A DNA stretch of 32,995 nucleotides from Pontiellaceae bacterium (lineage in GTDB: Bacteria; Verrucomicrobiota; Kiritimatiellia; Kiritimatiellales; Pontiellaceae). The stretch's first letter is position 1; every line of letters starts with the position of its first letter. Under the pieces are notes generated by a model. That model did not search any database and had not been told where the DNA came from. It saw nothing but the letters and a program-made list of their open reading frames with translations. Location: contig JAFGVP010000156.1 in NCBI GenBank assembly GCA_016937945.1, positions 1 through 32,995 of the forward strand, written 5' to 3'. Position numbers and translations under genes: made by a program. Below, piece after piece: positions 1-8,127 of this stretch.

Positions 1-1356
1 AAGATCGGCGACACGGTTATTGCCGGCGACATCCTCGGAACGATTCCGGAAGGCATGTTTGAGCATCGCGTCATGACTCCGTTCAACCTGCGCGGCAAAT
101 GGACCGTCGACAGCGTCAAGGAAGCCGGCGAATATACGGTAACGGAAGTTATCGCCATCCTGAAGGACGACAAGGGCAACACCCGCGAATGCCAGATCAT
201 GCAGCTATGGCCGGTCAAGATGCCGATCAAGTGCTACGCCGAGCGCCTTCGCCCGACAGAATCCATGGCCTCCAAGCTGCGCACCATCGACACCTTCTTC
301 CCGGTGGCCAAGGGTGGAACATTCTGCGTTCCCGGCCCCTTTGGTGCCGGAAAAACAGTCCTTCAGCAGATCATGTCGCGCCATGCCGAGGTAGATATTG
401 TGATTGTCGCGGCCTGCGGCGAACGCGCCGGCGAGGTGGTGGAAACCCTGCGTGAATTCCCGGAACTGACCGATCCCCGTACCGGTAAGAGCCTGATGGA
501 ACGCACGCTGATCATCTGTAACACCTCATCCATGCCGGTAGCTGCCCGCGAAGCGTCCGTTTACACGGGCGTAACCCTCGCCGAGTATTATCGTCAGATG
601 GGACTCGATGTTCTCCTGTTGGCTGACTCCACTTCCCGCTGGGCGCAGGCGCTTCGCGAAATGTCCGGTCGTCTGGAAGAAATTCCCGGCGAAGAAGCCT
701 TCCCGGCCTACCTTGAATCCGTGATTGCCTCGTTCTATGAACGCGGCGGAGCGGTTCGCCTGAATAACGGCGAAAAGGGTTCGGTTACGATCGGAGGAAC
801 AGTTTCTCCGGCCGGGGGTAACTTTGAAGAGCCGGTAACGCAGGCCACACTGAAGGTGGTTGGCGCATTCCACGGACTTTCAAGGGCCCGCTCCGATGCC
901 CGACGCTATCCGGCCATCGACCCGCTGGATTCCTGGAGCAAGTATCCGAGTGTCGTAGACGAAAAGAAAGTAGCCATGGCCCGTAAGATTCTGCGTGAAG
1001 GCGCGGAAGTCGGACAGATGATGAAGGTGGTCGGTGAAGAAGGTACGTCCATCGACGACTTTATTCTCTACCTGAAATCCGAATATATCGATGCAACCTA
1101 TCTGCAGCAGAATGCGTTCGACGAAACCGACGCGGCCAACTCGGTCGAGCGTCAGGAATACGTTTTCGAACGGTTGCTGAAACTGATGGATACCAAGATG
1201 AAGTTTGCGGACAAGAATCAGGCCCGCTCCTTCTTCCAGCAGCTCACCCAGACCTGCCGCGACTGGAACGGCAGCGAATTTAAATCGGATGAATTTAATA
1301 AAATTGAAGCGCAGATGACTAAGGCGCTCGCGGAGGTTTCTGACTATGCAGAATAA
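1..1356 (+). CDS. atpA: V/A-type ATPase catalytic subunit A (5' partial)
   Basis: Catalytic nucleotide-binding subunit of the V/A-type rotary ATPase, located in the cytoplasmic V1 head. The frame is open from base 1 and already matches the family there ([10 protein letters not shown]), so the apparent ATG at 55 is internal. About 451 residues are present; family members are near 590, so roughly 130-140 N-terminal residues lie outside the window. The P-loop GPFGAGKT is encoded at 334-357. Downstream family blocks are intact: [41 protein letters not shown] and [10 protein letters not shown]. The C-terminal helical domain ends at the TAA at 1354-1356, which overlaps the start of subunit B by 11 bases, implying translational coupling. 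This subunit hydrolyses or makes ATP together with subunit B. Identity is essentially certain; the direction of catalysis in the cell cannot be read from sequence. Confidence 0.97.
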   Translation, partial: KIGDTVIAGDILGTIPEGMFEHRVMTPFNLRGKWTVDSVKEAGEYTVTEVIAILKDDKGNTRECQIMQLWPVKMPIKCYAERLRPTESMASKLRTIDTFFPVAKGGTFCVPGPFGAGKTVLQQIMSRHAEVDIVIVAACGERAGEVVETLREFPELTDPRTGKSLMERTLIICNTSSMPVAAREASVYTGVTLAEYYRQMGLDVLLLADSTSRWAQALREMSGRLEEIPGEEAFPAYLESVIASFYERGGAVRLNNGEKGSVTIGGTVSPAGGNFEEPVTQATLKVVGAFHGLSRARSDARRYPAIDPLDSWSKYPSVVDEKKVAMARKILREGAEVGQMMKVVGEEGTSIDDFILYLKSEYIDATYLQQNAFDETDAANSVERQEYVFERLLKLMDTKMKFADKNQARSFFQQLTQTCRDWNGSEFKSDEFNKIEAQMTKALAEVSDYAE

Positions 1357-2644
1357 AGTCTATCACCGGATTGAACAGATCACCGGTAACGTCATCGTAG
1401 TAAAAGCCGTCGATGTAATCGCCGGCGAACTAGCACAGGTTGATTCTGCGCAGGGAACTTCGCTGGCTCAGGTGATCCGCCTTGAGAACGAAAATGTCTT
1501 CCTTCAGGTTTTTGCTGGCGGTCGCGGTATCGGCACCAATGCCAAGGTTCGCTTCCTTGGACGCACCATGCAGGTGCCGTTCTCTGAAAACCTTCTCGGA
1601 CGCGTCTTTACCGGTTCCGGAGAACCGCGTGACAAAGGTCCTGCCATTCAGGAAAACATGATTGAAATCGGCGGCCCGTCAGTGAACCCGGCCAAGCGTA
1701 TTATTCCGCGCAACATGGTCCGTACCGGGATTCCGATGATCGACGTTTTCAATACGCTGGTCGAATCACAGAAGCTCCCGATTTTCTCGGTGGCCGGCGA
1801 ACCTTACAACGAACTGCTGGCGCAGATCGCCCTGCAGGCAGAAGTTGACGTCATCATTCTCGGCGGCATGGGTCTTAAACACGACGACTACCTCTTCTTC
1901 CGCGATAAGCTGGATGAAAGCGGCGCACTCTCGCGTACTGTAATGTTTGTTCACACCGCATCCGACCCGACCGTGGAATGCCTGCTTGTTCCCGACGTTT
2001 CACTGGCCGTAGCCGAAAAATATGCATTGGAAGACAAGCGCGTACTGGTACTGCTTACAGACATGACCAACTTTGCCGACTCCATGAAGGAAGTGGCGAT
2101 TACCATGGAGCAGATTCCATCGAACCGTGGTTATCCCGGCGACCTCTACTCGCAGCTGGCCGCCCGTTATGAAAAAGCAGTGGACTTTGAGGGAAGCGGA
2201 TCGATTACGATTCTGGCGGTAACGACCATGCCGGGCGACGACGTTACGCATCCGGTGCCGGACAACACGGGCTACATTACCGAAGGTCAGTTCTATCTCA
2301 AAAACGGCCGCATCGAGCCGTTCGGGTCACTCAGCCGCCTGAAACAGCAGGTGAACGACCGGACCCGTGAAGACCATCGTACGATCATGGACACCATGAT
2401 TCAGCTCTATGCATCCTATAAGGAAACACTGGAAAAGCAGTCCATGGGTTTCCGTATGTCGGATTGGGATGGAAAGCTGCTGAAATACGGCGGACTGTTT
2501 GAACGGCACATGATGGATATTTCCGTAAATACGCCGCTTGAAGAGGCGCTGGACAACGGATGGAAGATTCTGGCCGATTGCTTTGAGCCGGCCGAAACCG
2601 GGATTAAATCGACCCTGACCGAAAAATTCTGGCCGAAATCCTGA
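1346..2644 (+). CDS. atpB: V/A-type ATPase subunit B
   Basis: Non-catalytic nucleotide-binding subunit that alternates with subunit A in the V1 hexamer. The protein is 432 residues, a normal length. It carries the family blocks [39 protein letters not shown] and [15 protein letters not shown], and [20 protein letters not shown] before the C-terminal domain. As expected for subunit B there is no intact Walker A lysine motif (SVAGEPYN in its place). The ATG lies inside the last codons of subunit A, and GGAGG sits 9 bases upstream, so the start is well supported. An 18-base gap separates it from subunit D. Very high confidence. Confidence 0.97.
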   Translation: MQNKVYHRIEQITGNVIVVKAVDVIAGELAQVDSAQGTSLAQVIRLENENVFLQVFAGGRGIGTNAKVRFLGRTMQVPFSENLLGRVFTGSGEPRDKGPAIQENMIEIGGPSVNPAKRIIPRNMVRTGIPMIDVFNTLVESQKLPIFSVAGEPYNELLAQIALQAEVDVIILGGMGLKHDDYLFFRDKLDESGALSRTVMFVHTASDPTVECLLVPDVSLAVAEKYALEDKRVLVLLTDMTNFADSMKEVAITMEQIPSNRGYPGDLYSQLAARYEKAVDFEGSGSITILAVTTMPGDDVTHPVPDNTGYITEGQFYLKNGRIEPFGSLSRLKQQVNDRTREDHRTIMDTMIQLYASYKETLEKQSMGFRMSDWDGKLLKYGGLFERHMMDISVNTPLEEALDNGWKILADCFEPAETGIKSTLTEKFWPKS

Positions 2645-2662
2645 GTTTGACGGAGTCCCACA

Positions 2663-3250
2663 ATGGCTAAAATCAAACTGACAAAAAATGAGTTAAAGGC
2701 GCAGCGCGATGCGTTGAAGCGGTTCAGCCGCTACCTGCCCACGCTCCAACTCAAGAAACAGCAGCTCCAGATGGAGATGCGCCGTCTTGATCAGGAAATT
2801 CTGGACAAGCGCGATGAAGAGCAGGAAGCCCGGGCGAAGCTGAGCTCCTGGATCCAGCTCTATTCCGAGCCGATCGACCTCGCCCCCTATGCCGAACTTG
2901 AAACCCTGAAGACTTCGCACGGCAACATTGCCGGCGTGAATATCCCGGTTCTTGAGAGCCTCGTCTTCAAACAGGTTGCTGTCAACCTTTTCGAAACCGA
3001 TGCATGGGTGGATGAGGGAATCGCGACCCTGAAGCAGCTGACCCGACTCAGGGTGGAACGCCAGATTCTGGAAGAACAGCACCGTCTGCTTGGCGAGGAA
3101 TTGCGGACCACGACTCAGCGCGTGAATCTTTTTGAAAAGGTGAAGATTCCGGAAGCGAAGGAAAACATTCGCGTCATTCGCATCTTTATGGGCGACCAGC
3201 AGACCGCGGCCGTTGCCCGTTCCAAAATTGCCAAAGGAAAAAGCGCATGA
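2663..3250 (+). CDS. atpD: V/A-type ATPase subunit D (central stalk)
   Basis: Central rotor stalk subunit connecting the V1 head to the membrane ring. The protein is 195 residues and almost wholly alpha-helical, with a long N-terminal coiled coil (about residues 1-65, KNELKAQRDALKRFSRYLPT) and a C-terminal coiled coil (about 125-175, with RVNLFEKVKIPEAKENIRVI). This pairing of terminal helices around a short middle segment is the family pattern. GGAG lies 8-9 bases before the ATG. The 3' end overlaps the subunit I start by four bases (ATGA). Its position between B and I agrees with the A-B-D-I-K order. Confidence 0.93.
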   Translation: MAKIKLTKNELKAQRDALKRFSRYLPTLQLKKQQLQMEMRRLDQEILDKRDEEQEARAKLSSWIQLYSEPIDLAPYAELETLKTSHGNIAGVNIPVLESLVFKQVAVNLFETDAWVDEGIATLKQLTRLRVERQILEEQHRLLGEELRTTTQRVNLFEKVKIPEAKENIRVIRIFMGDQQTAAVARSKIAKGKSA

Positions 3251-5055
3251 TCGTTAAGATGAAAAAACTGACGCTCCTGTGCACCGCAAAACAGCAGGAC
3301 GACACCCTGAAAAAAATGCGCGAGCTTGAGGTTGTTCATGTTGAACATGTGCAGACGCCGGAAGGCTACGAGCTCGAGCAGGCCCGCAACCACCTGAACT
3401 ATGTCCAGCGAGCAAAGGAAGTTCTTCAGGCGCGCCCTGATGCCGATGCAACCGGAAAGGACCCGCATCAGCTGGTTGATACGGTATGGAAGCTGATCCA
3501 CAAGGAAAAGGAACTGAAGGAAACCCTTCAGGCCCTTGAGCACGAAAAGGAACGAATTACGCCGTTTGGCGACTTTGATCCTCGTGAGATCGTTAAGCTC
3601 AATGAACAGGGACTCTTCTGCAAACTTTACGAACTTCCCGTGCGGGAAACACCTGAAGCGCCGGAAGGCGTTGCGGTTGCGGAGATCAGCCGATCAAAGA
3701 ACCTGATCTATGTACTCGCCGTTAGTCGTGAAGAATTTACTATTCCGGCGCATGAGGTCAAACTTCCGGATCGTTCGCTGTCGAAGATTGAGCATCATAT
3801 CGAGAAAACCCGCACGGCGATTGAGGAGACCGAAGCTGAATTCCAGAAATATGCCGGAGACAAGCATCTGGCAGAACAGATCGTGGATGAAGCGGCTGAT
3901 GGTGTAACCTTCCTGGAAGTGCTCAACGGCATGGGTTCGGAAAGCGCGGTAACCTATCTGAACGGCTACTATCCGATTGATCGCGAAAACGACATCATGG
4001 AAGCCGCGGAAGAAAATGGATGGGGCTATAAGCTTGAAGAGATCGCCGATGACGACGTACCGCCGACCTTGTTGCGAAATCCCAAATGGGTCTCCCCCAT
4101 CAAGGCAGTTCTGGATATGATCGGCGTCGTTCCGAGTTACAAGGAATTGGATGTCAGCGCCCTCTTTCTGATCTTCCTGAGTATTTTCTTTGCCTTCCTC
4201 ATCGGCGATGCCGGTTATGGTCTGCTGTTCATTGGCTTAACCGTGTTCGGAAAAATTAAAGCGAAGGGTAAGGCAACAGCCCAGCCCGGCCTGAACCTGA
4301 TGATGATCATGAGCGTCTGCTGTGTGATTTTCGGGGTTCTGACCGGAAACTTCTTCGGGATTCCGACCGAAAACCTTCCGGCTCCGCTTCAGGCACTGAC
4401 CAGCGACTTCATGACAGGATATGTTGCAGAGTCCGGCCTGCGCGATGCCAATACGGCTGCGAACAATGTGATGTTTATCTGCTTCGTGATCGGAGCTGTT
4501 CATATCACGATTGCTCATGTCTGGAATTTTGTTCGCAAGATTAACAGCACGGCCTGCCTGGCTGATCTGGGATGGATTCTATCCACGTGGTCACTGTTCT
4601 TCCTTGTACTGGACATGGTAATTGGAAAAGACAATGTGGTGATTCCCATGATGCCGTCCAACATTCTTTACAGCGTGTTGGGAACCGGTGCAGTTCTGAT
4701 TACAATCAGCCTGGTAACCCAGAAGGCATATTTCGGGCTCGTAACACTTGCGCTGGACCTGATTAACAACTTTGTGGATATCATCTCCTACGTTCGACTG
4801 TACGCAGTTGGTGCAGCATCACTGGCGATTGCAGTTGCCTTTAATGAGATGGCATCCGGCGTCGGTTTTAAGGGCTTGGCCTCGCTGGGAGCAGCATTTA
4901 TCCTGTTCCTGGGTCACGGACTGAACATCATACTCTGCGCGATGGGCATTCTGGTTCACGGCATCCGACTGAATACGCTGGAATTTTCAGGTCATGCGGG
5001 CGTCGAATGGGGCGGATATCAGTTTAATCCCTTTAAGAAGAAAACAGAAATTTAA
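3247..5055 (+). CDS. atpI: V/A-type ATPase subunit I (membrane stator)
   Basis: Membrane-embedded stator subunit (a-subunit equivalent) that provides the ion half-channels facing the K ring. The protein is 602 residues. About 290 N-terminal residues are soluble and helical. The C-terminal half has about seven membrane segments, beginning with LFLIFLSIFFAFLIGDAGYG. The conserved motif DIISYVRLYAVG places the essential stator arginine at residue 517. The ATG overlaps the subunit D stop (ATGA). A possible internal start, MKKLTLL, lies five residues in; the first ATG is preferred because of the overlap. It is followed 31 bases later by subunit K. Confidence 0.95.
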   Translation: MIVKMKKLTLLCTAKQQDDTLKKMRELEVVHVEHVQTPEGYELEQARNHLNYVQRAKEVLQARPDADATGKDPHQLVDTVWKLIHKEKELKETLQALEHEKERITPFGDFDPREIVKLNEQGLFCKLYELPVRETPEAPEGVAVAEISRSKNLIYVLAVSREEFTIPAHEVKLPDRSLSKIEHHIEKTRTAIEETEAEFQKYAGDKHLAEQIVDEAADGVTFLEVLNGMGSESAVTYLNGYYPIDRENDIMEAAEENGWGYKLEEIADDDVPPTLLRNPKWVSPIKAVLDMIGVVPSYKELDVSALFLIFLSIFFAFLIGDAGYGLLFIGLTVFGKIKAKGKATAQPGLNLMMIMSVCCVIFGVLTGNFFGIPTENLPAPLQALTSDFMTGYVAESGLRDANTAANNVMFICFVIGAVHITIAHVWNFVRKINSTACLADLGWILSTWSLFFLVLDMVIGKDNVVIPMMPSNILYSVLGTGAVLITISLVTQKAYFGLVTLALDLINNFVDIISYVRLYAVGAASLAIAVAFNEMASGVGFKGLASLGAAFILFLGHGLNIILCAMGILVHGIRLNTLEFSGHAGVEWGGYQFNPFKKKTEI

Positions 5056-5086
5056 CTAAACAGTATCGATAACAGGAGGAAATAAA

Positions 5087-5542
5087 ATGGACGTACAGAC
5101 ACTACAGGCAGTCGGTGGAGTAGAGGCACTTGCCAAGATGGGCGCGGCAATGGCGCTCGGTTTCGGCGCAATCGGTTCAGCCCTCGGCACAGGTACTGCC
5201 GGCATGGCGGGTATTGGCGCATGGAAAAAATGTTACCTGCAGGGCAAGGCAGCTCCCTTCATTCTGCTTGTTTTCATTGGTGCTCCGCTCTCCCAGACCA
5301 TTTACGGCATGCTGTTGCTGAACTTCATCCTGAAGGCGGATCCCAGTTTGGCCCAGCTTGGCGCCGGCATTATCGGCGGTATCGCCATGGGTATGTCTGC
5401 ATGGTATCAGGGCAAGGCCGGTGCTGCCGGTTCAGACGCACTTGCTGAAACCGGACAGGGTTTCGGTAACTATCTGACCGTTCTGGGTATCGTTGAAACC
5501 GTGGCCCTGTTTGTGATGATCTTCATCCAGAAGGCCCTCTAA
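5087..5542 (+). CDS. atpK: V/A-type ATPase subunit K (c-ring proteolipid)
   Basis: Proteolipid subunit of the membrane rotor ring. It has 151 residues in two helical hairpins (four membrane segments), the duplicated form typical of V-type rings. The ion-binding carboxylate is Glu137 (GIVETVALF) in helix 4; the equivalent helix 2 position has no acid. Ser69-Gln70 (PLSQTIYG) and Gln108 (WYQGKAGAAG) match the Na+ ligands Thr64, Gln65 and Gln110 of Enterococcus hirae NtpK, with Glu137 matching Glu139. This suggests, but does not prove, Na+ coupling. A strong AGGAGG precedes the ATG, fitting the need for many copies per complex. It is the last gene before the terminator at 5570-5608. Confidence 0.96.
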   Translation: MDVQTLQAVGGVEALAKMGAAMALGFGAIGSALGTGTAGMAGIGAWKKCYLQGKAAPFILLVFIGAPLSQTIYGMLLLNFILKADPSLAQLGAGIIGGIAMGMSAWYQGKAGAAGSDALAETGQGFGNYLTVLGIVETVALFVMIFIQKAL

Positions 5543-5569
5543 GACGAGAGCCTGACAGAAGCGAAAAAA

Positions 5570-5608
5570 AACGCCCCTCTGCTTTTGCAGGGAGGCGTTT
5601 TTTCTTTT
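5570..5608 (+). terminator. Intrinsic terminator of the V-ATPase operon
   Basis: A 13-position stem pairs 5570-5582 with 5587-5599 around a TTTT loop, with one G-U pair and one C-A mismatch. It is followed by a T-rich tract (TTTTCTTTT) and preceded by a run of A. It starts 27 bases after the atpK stop. Confidence 0.85.
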
Positions 5609-5691
5609 GGAGTGCGGCAGGTTGTCTTGCGAGCACTCAGACTCGCTTCGCGTGACGCCGCTTTAAAAGCTCCGTCAAGCCGGAGCACTCC
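5609..5691. repeat. Intergenic imperfect inverted repeat
   Basis: GGAGTGC at 5609-5615 is the exact reverse complement of GCACTCC at 5685-5691. The interior is GC-rich (GCGGCAG, then CGCTTCGCG and GACGCCGC). The element fills the space between the operon terminator and the stop of the convergent rubredoxin-like gene. It resembles small palindromic intergenic elements, but no second copy exists in this window, so family status is unproven. Confidence 0.4.
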
Positions 5692-5700
5692 ATATGGGCA

Positions 5701-6036
5701 TTAACCCCATTTTCCCTTGCCCATGTGACCCTGCATCTCAGTCATGGAGAGCTTCATCATGAGATAGGAAGCGTTCAGGCTCTTCTTGAACACATCAACG
5801 CATCCCGGATCGAGATCATCCTTGATGCCGTCTTCACAGACACGTTCAACCTGACGGGCCAGGTCGACCAGCTGTGCATGCAGGGCATTCGTATGACGGG
5901 AACGCTCAATCAGATCTGCCTTGGCCTGCTCCAGTTCTTCAAATCTTTCAGCCGGAGCACCGCACTTCGGGCAGGAATCACATACTTCATCGCCATCATG
6001 AATGTATCCGCAAACACTGCATTTCCACTTCTTCAT
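5701..6036 (-). CDS. Small rubredoxin-like domain protein with helical tail
   Basis: A 111-residue protein. The N-terminus is a rubredoxin-type iron or zinc knuckle: Cys6-x2-Cys9 (KWKCSVCGYIH) and Cys22-x2-Cys25 (CPKCGAPAERFEEL), as at the ends of rubrerythrins. Residues about 33-111 are predicted helical, with no ExxH-type diiron motif visible and too short for a four-helix ferritin fold. Function is therefore unknown; electron transfer in oxidative-stress defence is only a family-based guess. The start at 6036 is chosen because AAGGAG lies 6 bases upstream; the 18 extra upstream codons in the open frame lack a ribosome site. The gene is divergent from the NIF3-family gene across 107 bases. 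Confidence 0.75.
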   Translation of the reverse strand: MKKWKCSVCGYIHDGDEVCDSCPKCGAPAERFEELEQAKADLIERSRHTNALHAQLVDLARQVERVCEDGIKDDLDPGCVDVFKKSLNASYLMMKLSMTEMQGHMGKGKWG

Positions 6037-6143
6037 GTTATCTCCTTGGTTAGAACAGGATGAGTCTAAATACCAATCTGCGGGGTTCAAGTTTTACCTA
6101 TCGCTATTTCACAACGCACAAGCAATATGGTTAACTGCGCGTT

Positions 6144-6926
6144 ATGAAACTATCAGACCTGTTGAACGCACTATCGGACATTGCACCGCTTCATTTGGCC
6201 GAAGACTGGGATAACACCGGACTGTTGCTCGACCCGCTCCGGCGTCGGGACATCAAACGCATCCTGATGACGATTGACCTGACCGAGGCCGTCGCCGACG
6301 AAGCAATCCAAAAAAAAGTCGACCTTATCCTGTCGTACCACCCCATCCTTTTCAGACCGGTAAACCGACTGGATGCGTCAAATGCGTATGACCGTACTGT
6401 CATGAAACTCGTCCAGAAAAACATCGCAGTCTATTCCCCCCACACAGCGCTGGATGTGGTGATCGGCGGCGTGAACGATTGGCTGGCCGATGGTCTCGGC
6501 GAAGGGGAAATATCGATAATCCGGCCCATTTCAGATTCCGATGCCGGACAGGGCCGAATGGTTGAACTGAAAAAAGCGATCAAAGCGAAGACGCTGGCAC
6601 AACGGATCAAAAAATTTCTCGGGCTGAAAAACCTGCGCATCGCGGCCCCTGCGGATGAACCGCCGATTCAAACAGTTGCTCTTTGCGCCGGCGCCGGAAC
6701 CGATGTATTCAAGGGCATTCAGGCGGACTGCTTCCTGACCGGTGAAATGAGTCATCACAACATATTGGCCGCCACGCAAAACGGTACTTATGTGATCCTC
6801 TGCGAGCACACCAACACCGAACGGGGCTATCTCCCCGTTTTTGCCAAAATTCTAGGGAAAGCAATAGGTAACGGGGTTGACATCTCCATCTCGGAATTAG
6901 ATTCTGACCCGATCAAATTCAACTGA
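6144..6926 (+). CDS. NIF3-family dinuclear metal-centre protein
   Basis: A 260-residue protein of the NIF3/YbgI (DUF34) family, cytosolic metal-binding proteins forming toroidal hexamers, often labelled GTP cyclohydrolase 1 type 2; the physiological role is unsettled. Family features are the N-terminal LAEDWDNTGLLLD, metal-site candidates His66 (SYHPILF), His100 and Asp104 (SPHTALDVV), and C-terminal His222 and Glu226 (CEHTNTERGYL). LTGEMSHHN before the last pair is also typical. No strong ribosome site precedes the ATG. purM follows after 15 bases, so the two are probably cotranscribed. Confidence 0.9.
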   Translation: MKLSDLLNALSDIAPLHLAEDWDNTGLLLDPLRRRDIKRILMTIDLTEAVADEAIQKKVDLILSYHPILFRPVNRLDASNAYDRTVMKLVQKNIAVYSPHTALDVVIGGVNDWLADGLGEGEISIIRPISDSDAGQGRMVELKKAIKAKTLAQRIKKFLGLKNLRIAAPADEPPIQTVALCAGAGTDVFKGIQADCFLTGEMSHHNILAATQNGTYVILCEHTNTERGYLPVFAKILGKAIGNGVDISISELDSDPIKFN

Positions 6927-6941
6927 CAGAGGATTGCACAC

Positions 6942-7976
6942 ATGGCTGAAAAGAAAAAATCCGCCTACGCCGAAGCCGGCGTGGATATTGATGTAATGAT
7001 GAATTCGCTGAAGCGAATCGGCAAAAAGGTCAAGGCCACCAATACCGCAGGCGTTGTGAGCGAACTGGGCTCCTTCGGCGGGCTGTTTAAATCGCCGGGC
7101 AAGGAAAACCTGCTGGTCAGCAGCGTGGATGGCGTCGGAACCAAGCTTAAGGTCGCCAACATGGCCAACAAGCACAACACCGTGGGACAGGATCTTGTCA
7201 ATCATTGCGTGAATGACATTCTGGTTCAGGGTGCCTATCCCCTCTTCTTCCTCGACTATCTGGGCGCTGCCGCACTGGATCCCAAGGTGTTTGAAGCCGT
7301 AGTCGGCGGATTCTGCAAAGCCTGCAAGGAAAACGGTGCCGCATTGCTCGGAGGCGAAACCGCTGAAATGCCCGGACTATATCCGAACGGCGAGTACGAC
7401 CTCGTCGGAACCATCGTAGGAACGGTTGAGCGCAAGAAGCTCATTACGGGCAAAAAAATCAAGAAAGGCGACGTTTTGATCGGCCTGCCTTCAACGGGCC
7501 TCCAGACCAACGGATATTCCCTCGCCCGCAAGGTGATTTTTGAGAAAGCCGGAAAGACGCTTTCCGACCTTGTCCCCGGAACAAAAACCACGTTTGAAAA
7601 GGCACTGCTGGCCATTCACAAGAGCTACCTGAATCCGGTCATGGCGGTCATGAAGAAAGTGGATATCCATGGCATGGCGCACATCACCGGCGGCGGACTG
7701 TACGACAATGTTCCGCGCGTACTGCCGGAAAACGTTGATGCCGTATTTGACCGTGCTACGTGGAAAGTTCCGCCGATCTTCCAGTTTATTGAAGAAGCCG
7801 GACAGGTGGATCATGAAGAAATGTACCGCGTCTTTAACATGGGGATCGGTTATGTCCTGATGATCGGCAAAAAGGATGTGGAAGCCACCCTGAAAATCCT
7901 TAAGGACAACAAGCAGCCTGCCATCATCATCGGCGAAGTGACCGCCGGATCCGGAAAATCGGTTCTGATTAACTGA
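6942..7976 (+). CDS. purM: Phosphoribosylformylglycinamidine cyclo-ligase (AIR synthase)
   Basis: Catalyses the ATP-dependent ring closure of formylglycinamidine ribonucleotide to aminoimidazole ribonucleotide, the fifth step of purine synthesis, in the cytosol. The 344-residue length is normal. Motifs in order are the N-terminal YAEAGVDID, the substrate loop VDGVGTKLKVA, the glycine-rich GGETAEMPGLYPNGEYDLVG, and the later HITGGGLYDNVPRVLPENV. AGAGGA lies upstream of the ATG. No other pur gene is in the window, so purine genes appear dispersed in this genome. The gene ends before a clear terminator. Confidence 0.96.
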   Translation: MAEKKKSAYAEAGVDIDVMMNSLKRIGKKVKATNTAGVVSELGSFGGLFKSPGKENLLVSSVDGVGTKLKVANMANKHNTVGQDLVNHCVNDILVQGAYPLFFLDYLGAAALDPKVFEAVVGGFCKACKENGAALLGGETAEMPGLYPNGEYDLVGTIVGTVERKKLITGKKIKKGDVLIGLPSTGLQTNGYSLARKVIFEKAGKTLSDLVPGTKTTFEKALLAIHKSYLNPVMAVMKKVDIHGMAHITGGGLYDNVPRVLPENVDAVFDRATWKVPPIFQFIEEAGQVDHEEMYRVFNMGIGYVLMIGKKDVEATLKILKDNKQPAIIIGEVTAGSGKSVLIN

Positions 7977-7996
7977 CGACTTACGATATACGAAAT

Positions 7997-8027
7997 GAAA
8001 AAGGCGTCCTTTCGGGCGCCTTTTTTC
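7997..8027 (+). terminator. Intrinsic terminator after purM
   Basis: GGCGTCC pairs with GGGCGCC (one G-U pair) around a TTTC loop, flanked by A upstream and six T downstream (8021-8026). It begins about 21 bases after the purM stop. Confidence 0.88.
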
Positions 8028-8073
8028 ATTCCCTGATTTTGTCTGCGAACACAGAAATCAGAGGATCCACAAC

Positions 8074-8105
8074 AAAAAAAGCGCCCCGCACTGCAGGACG
8101 CTTTT
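8074..8105 (-). terminator. Intrinsic terminator after pckG
   Basis: Read on the minus strand, AGCGTCCTGC (8102-8093) pairs with GCGGGGCGCT (8089-8080) around a three-base loop with two G-U pairs, followed by seven T (8080-8074). It lies just past the pckG stop and faces the purM terminator, so the two convergent genes each have their own. Confidence 0.85.
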
Positions 8106-8127
8106 ATCATTCAATCCGCGGATTGAA

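Noticed and set aside
7977..8127. Possible small RNA between purM and pckG
   Set aside because: The two hairpins are fully explained as one terminator for each convergent gene.
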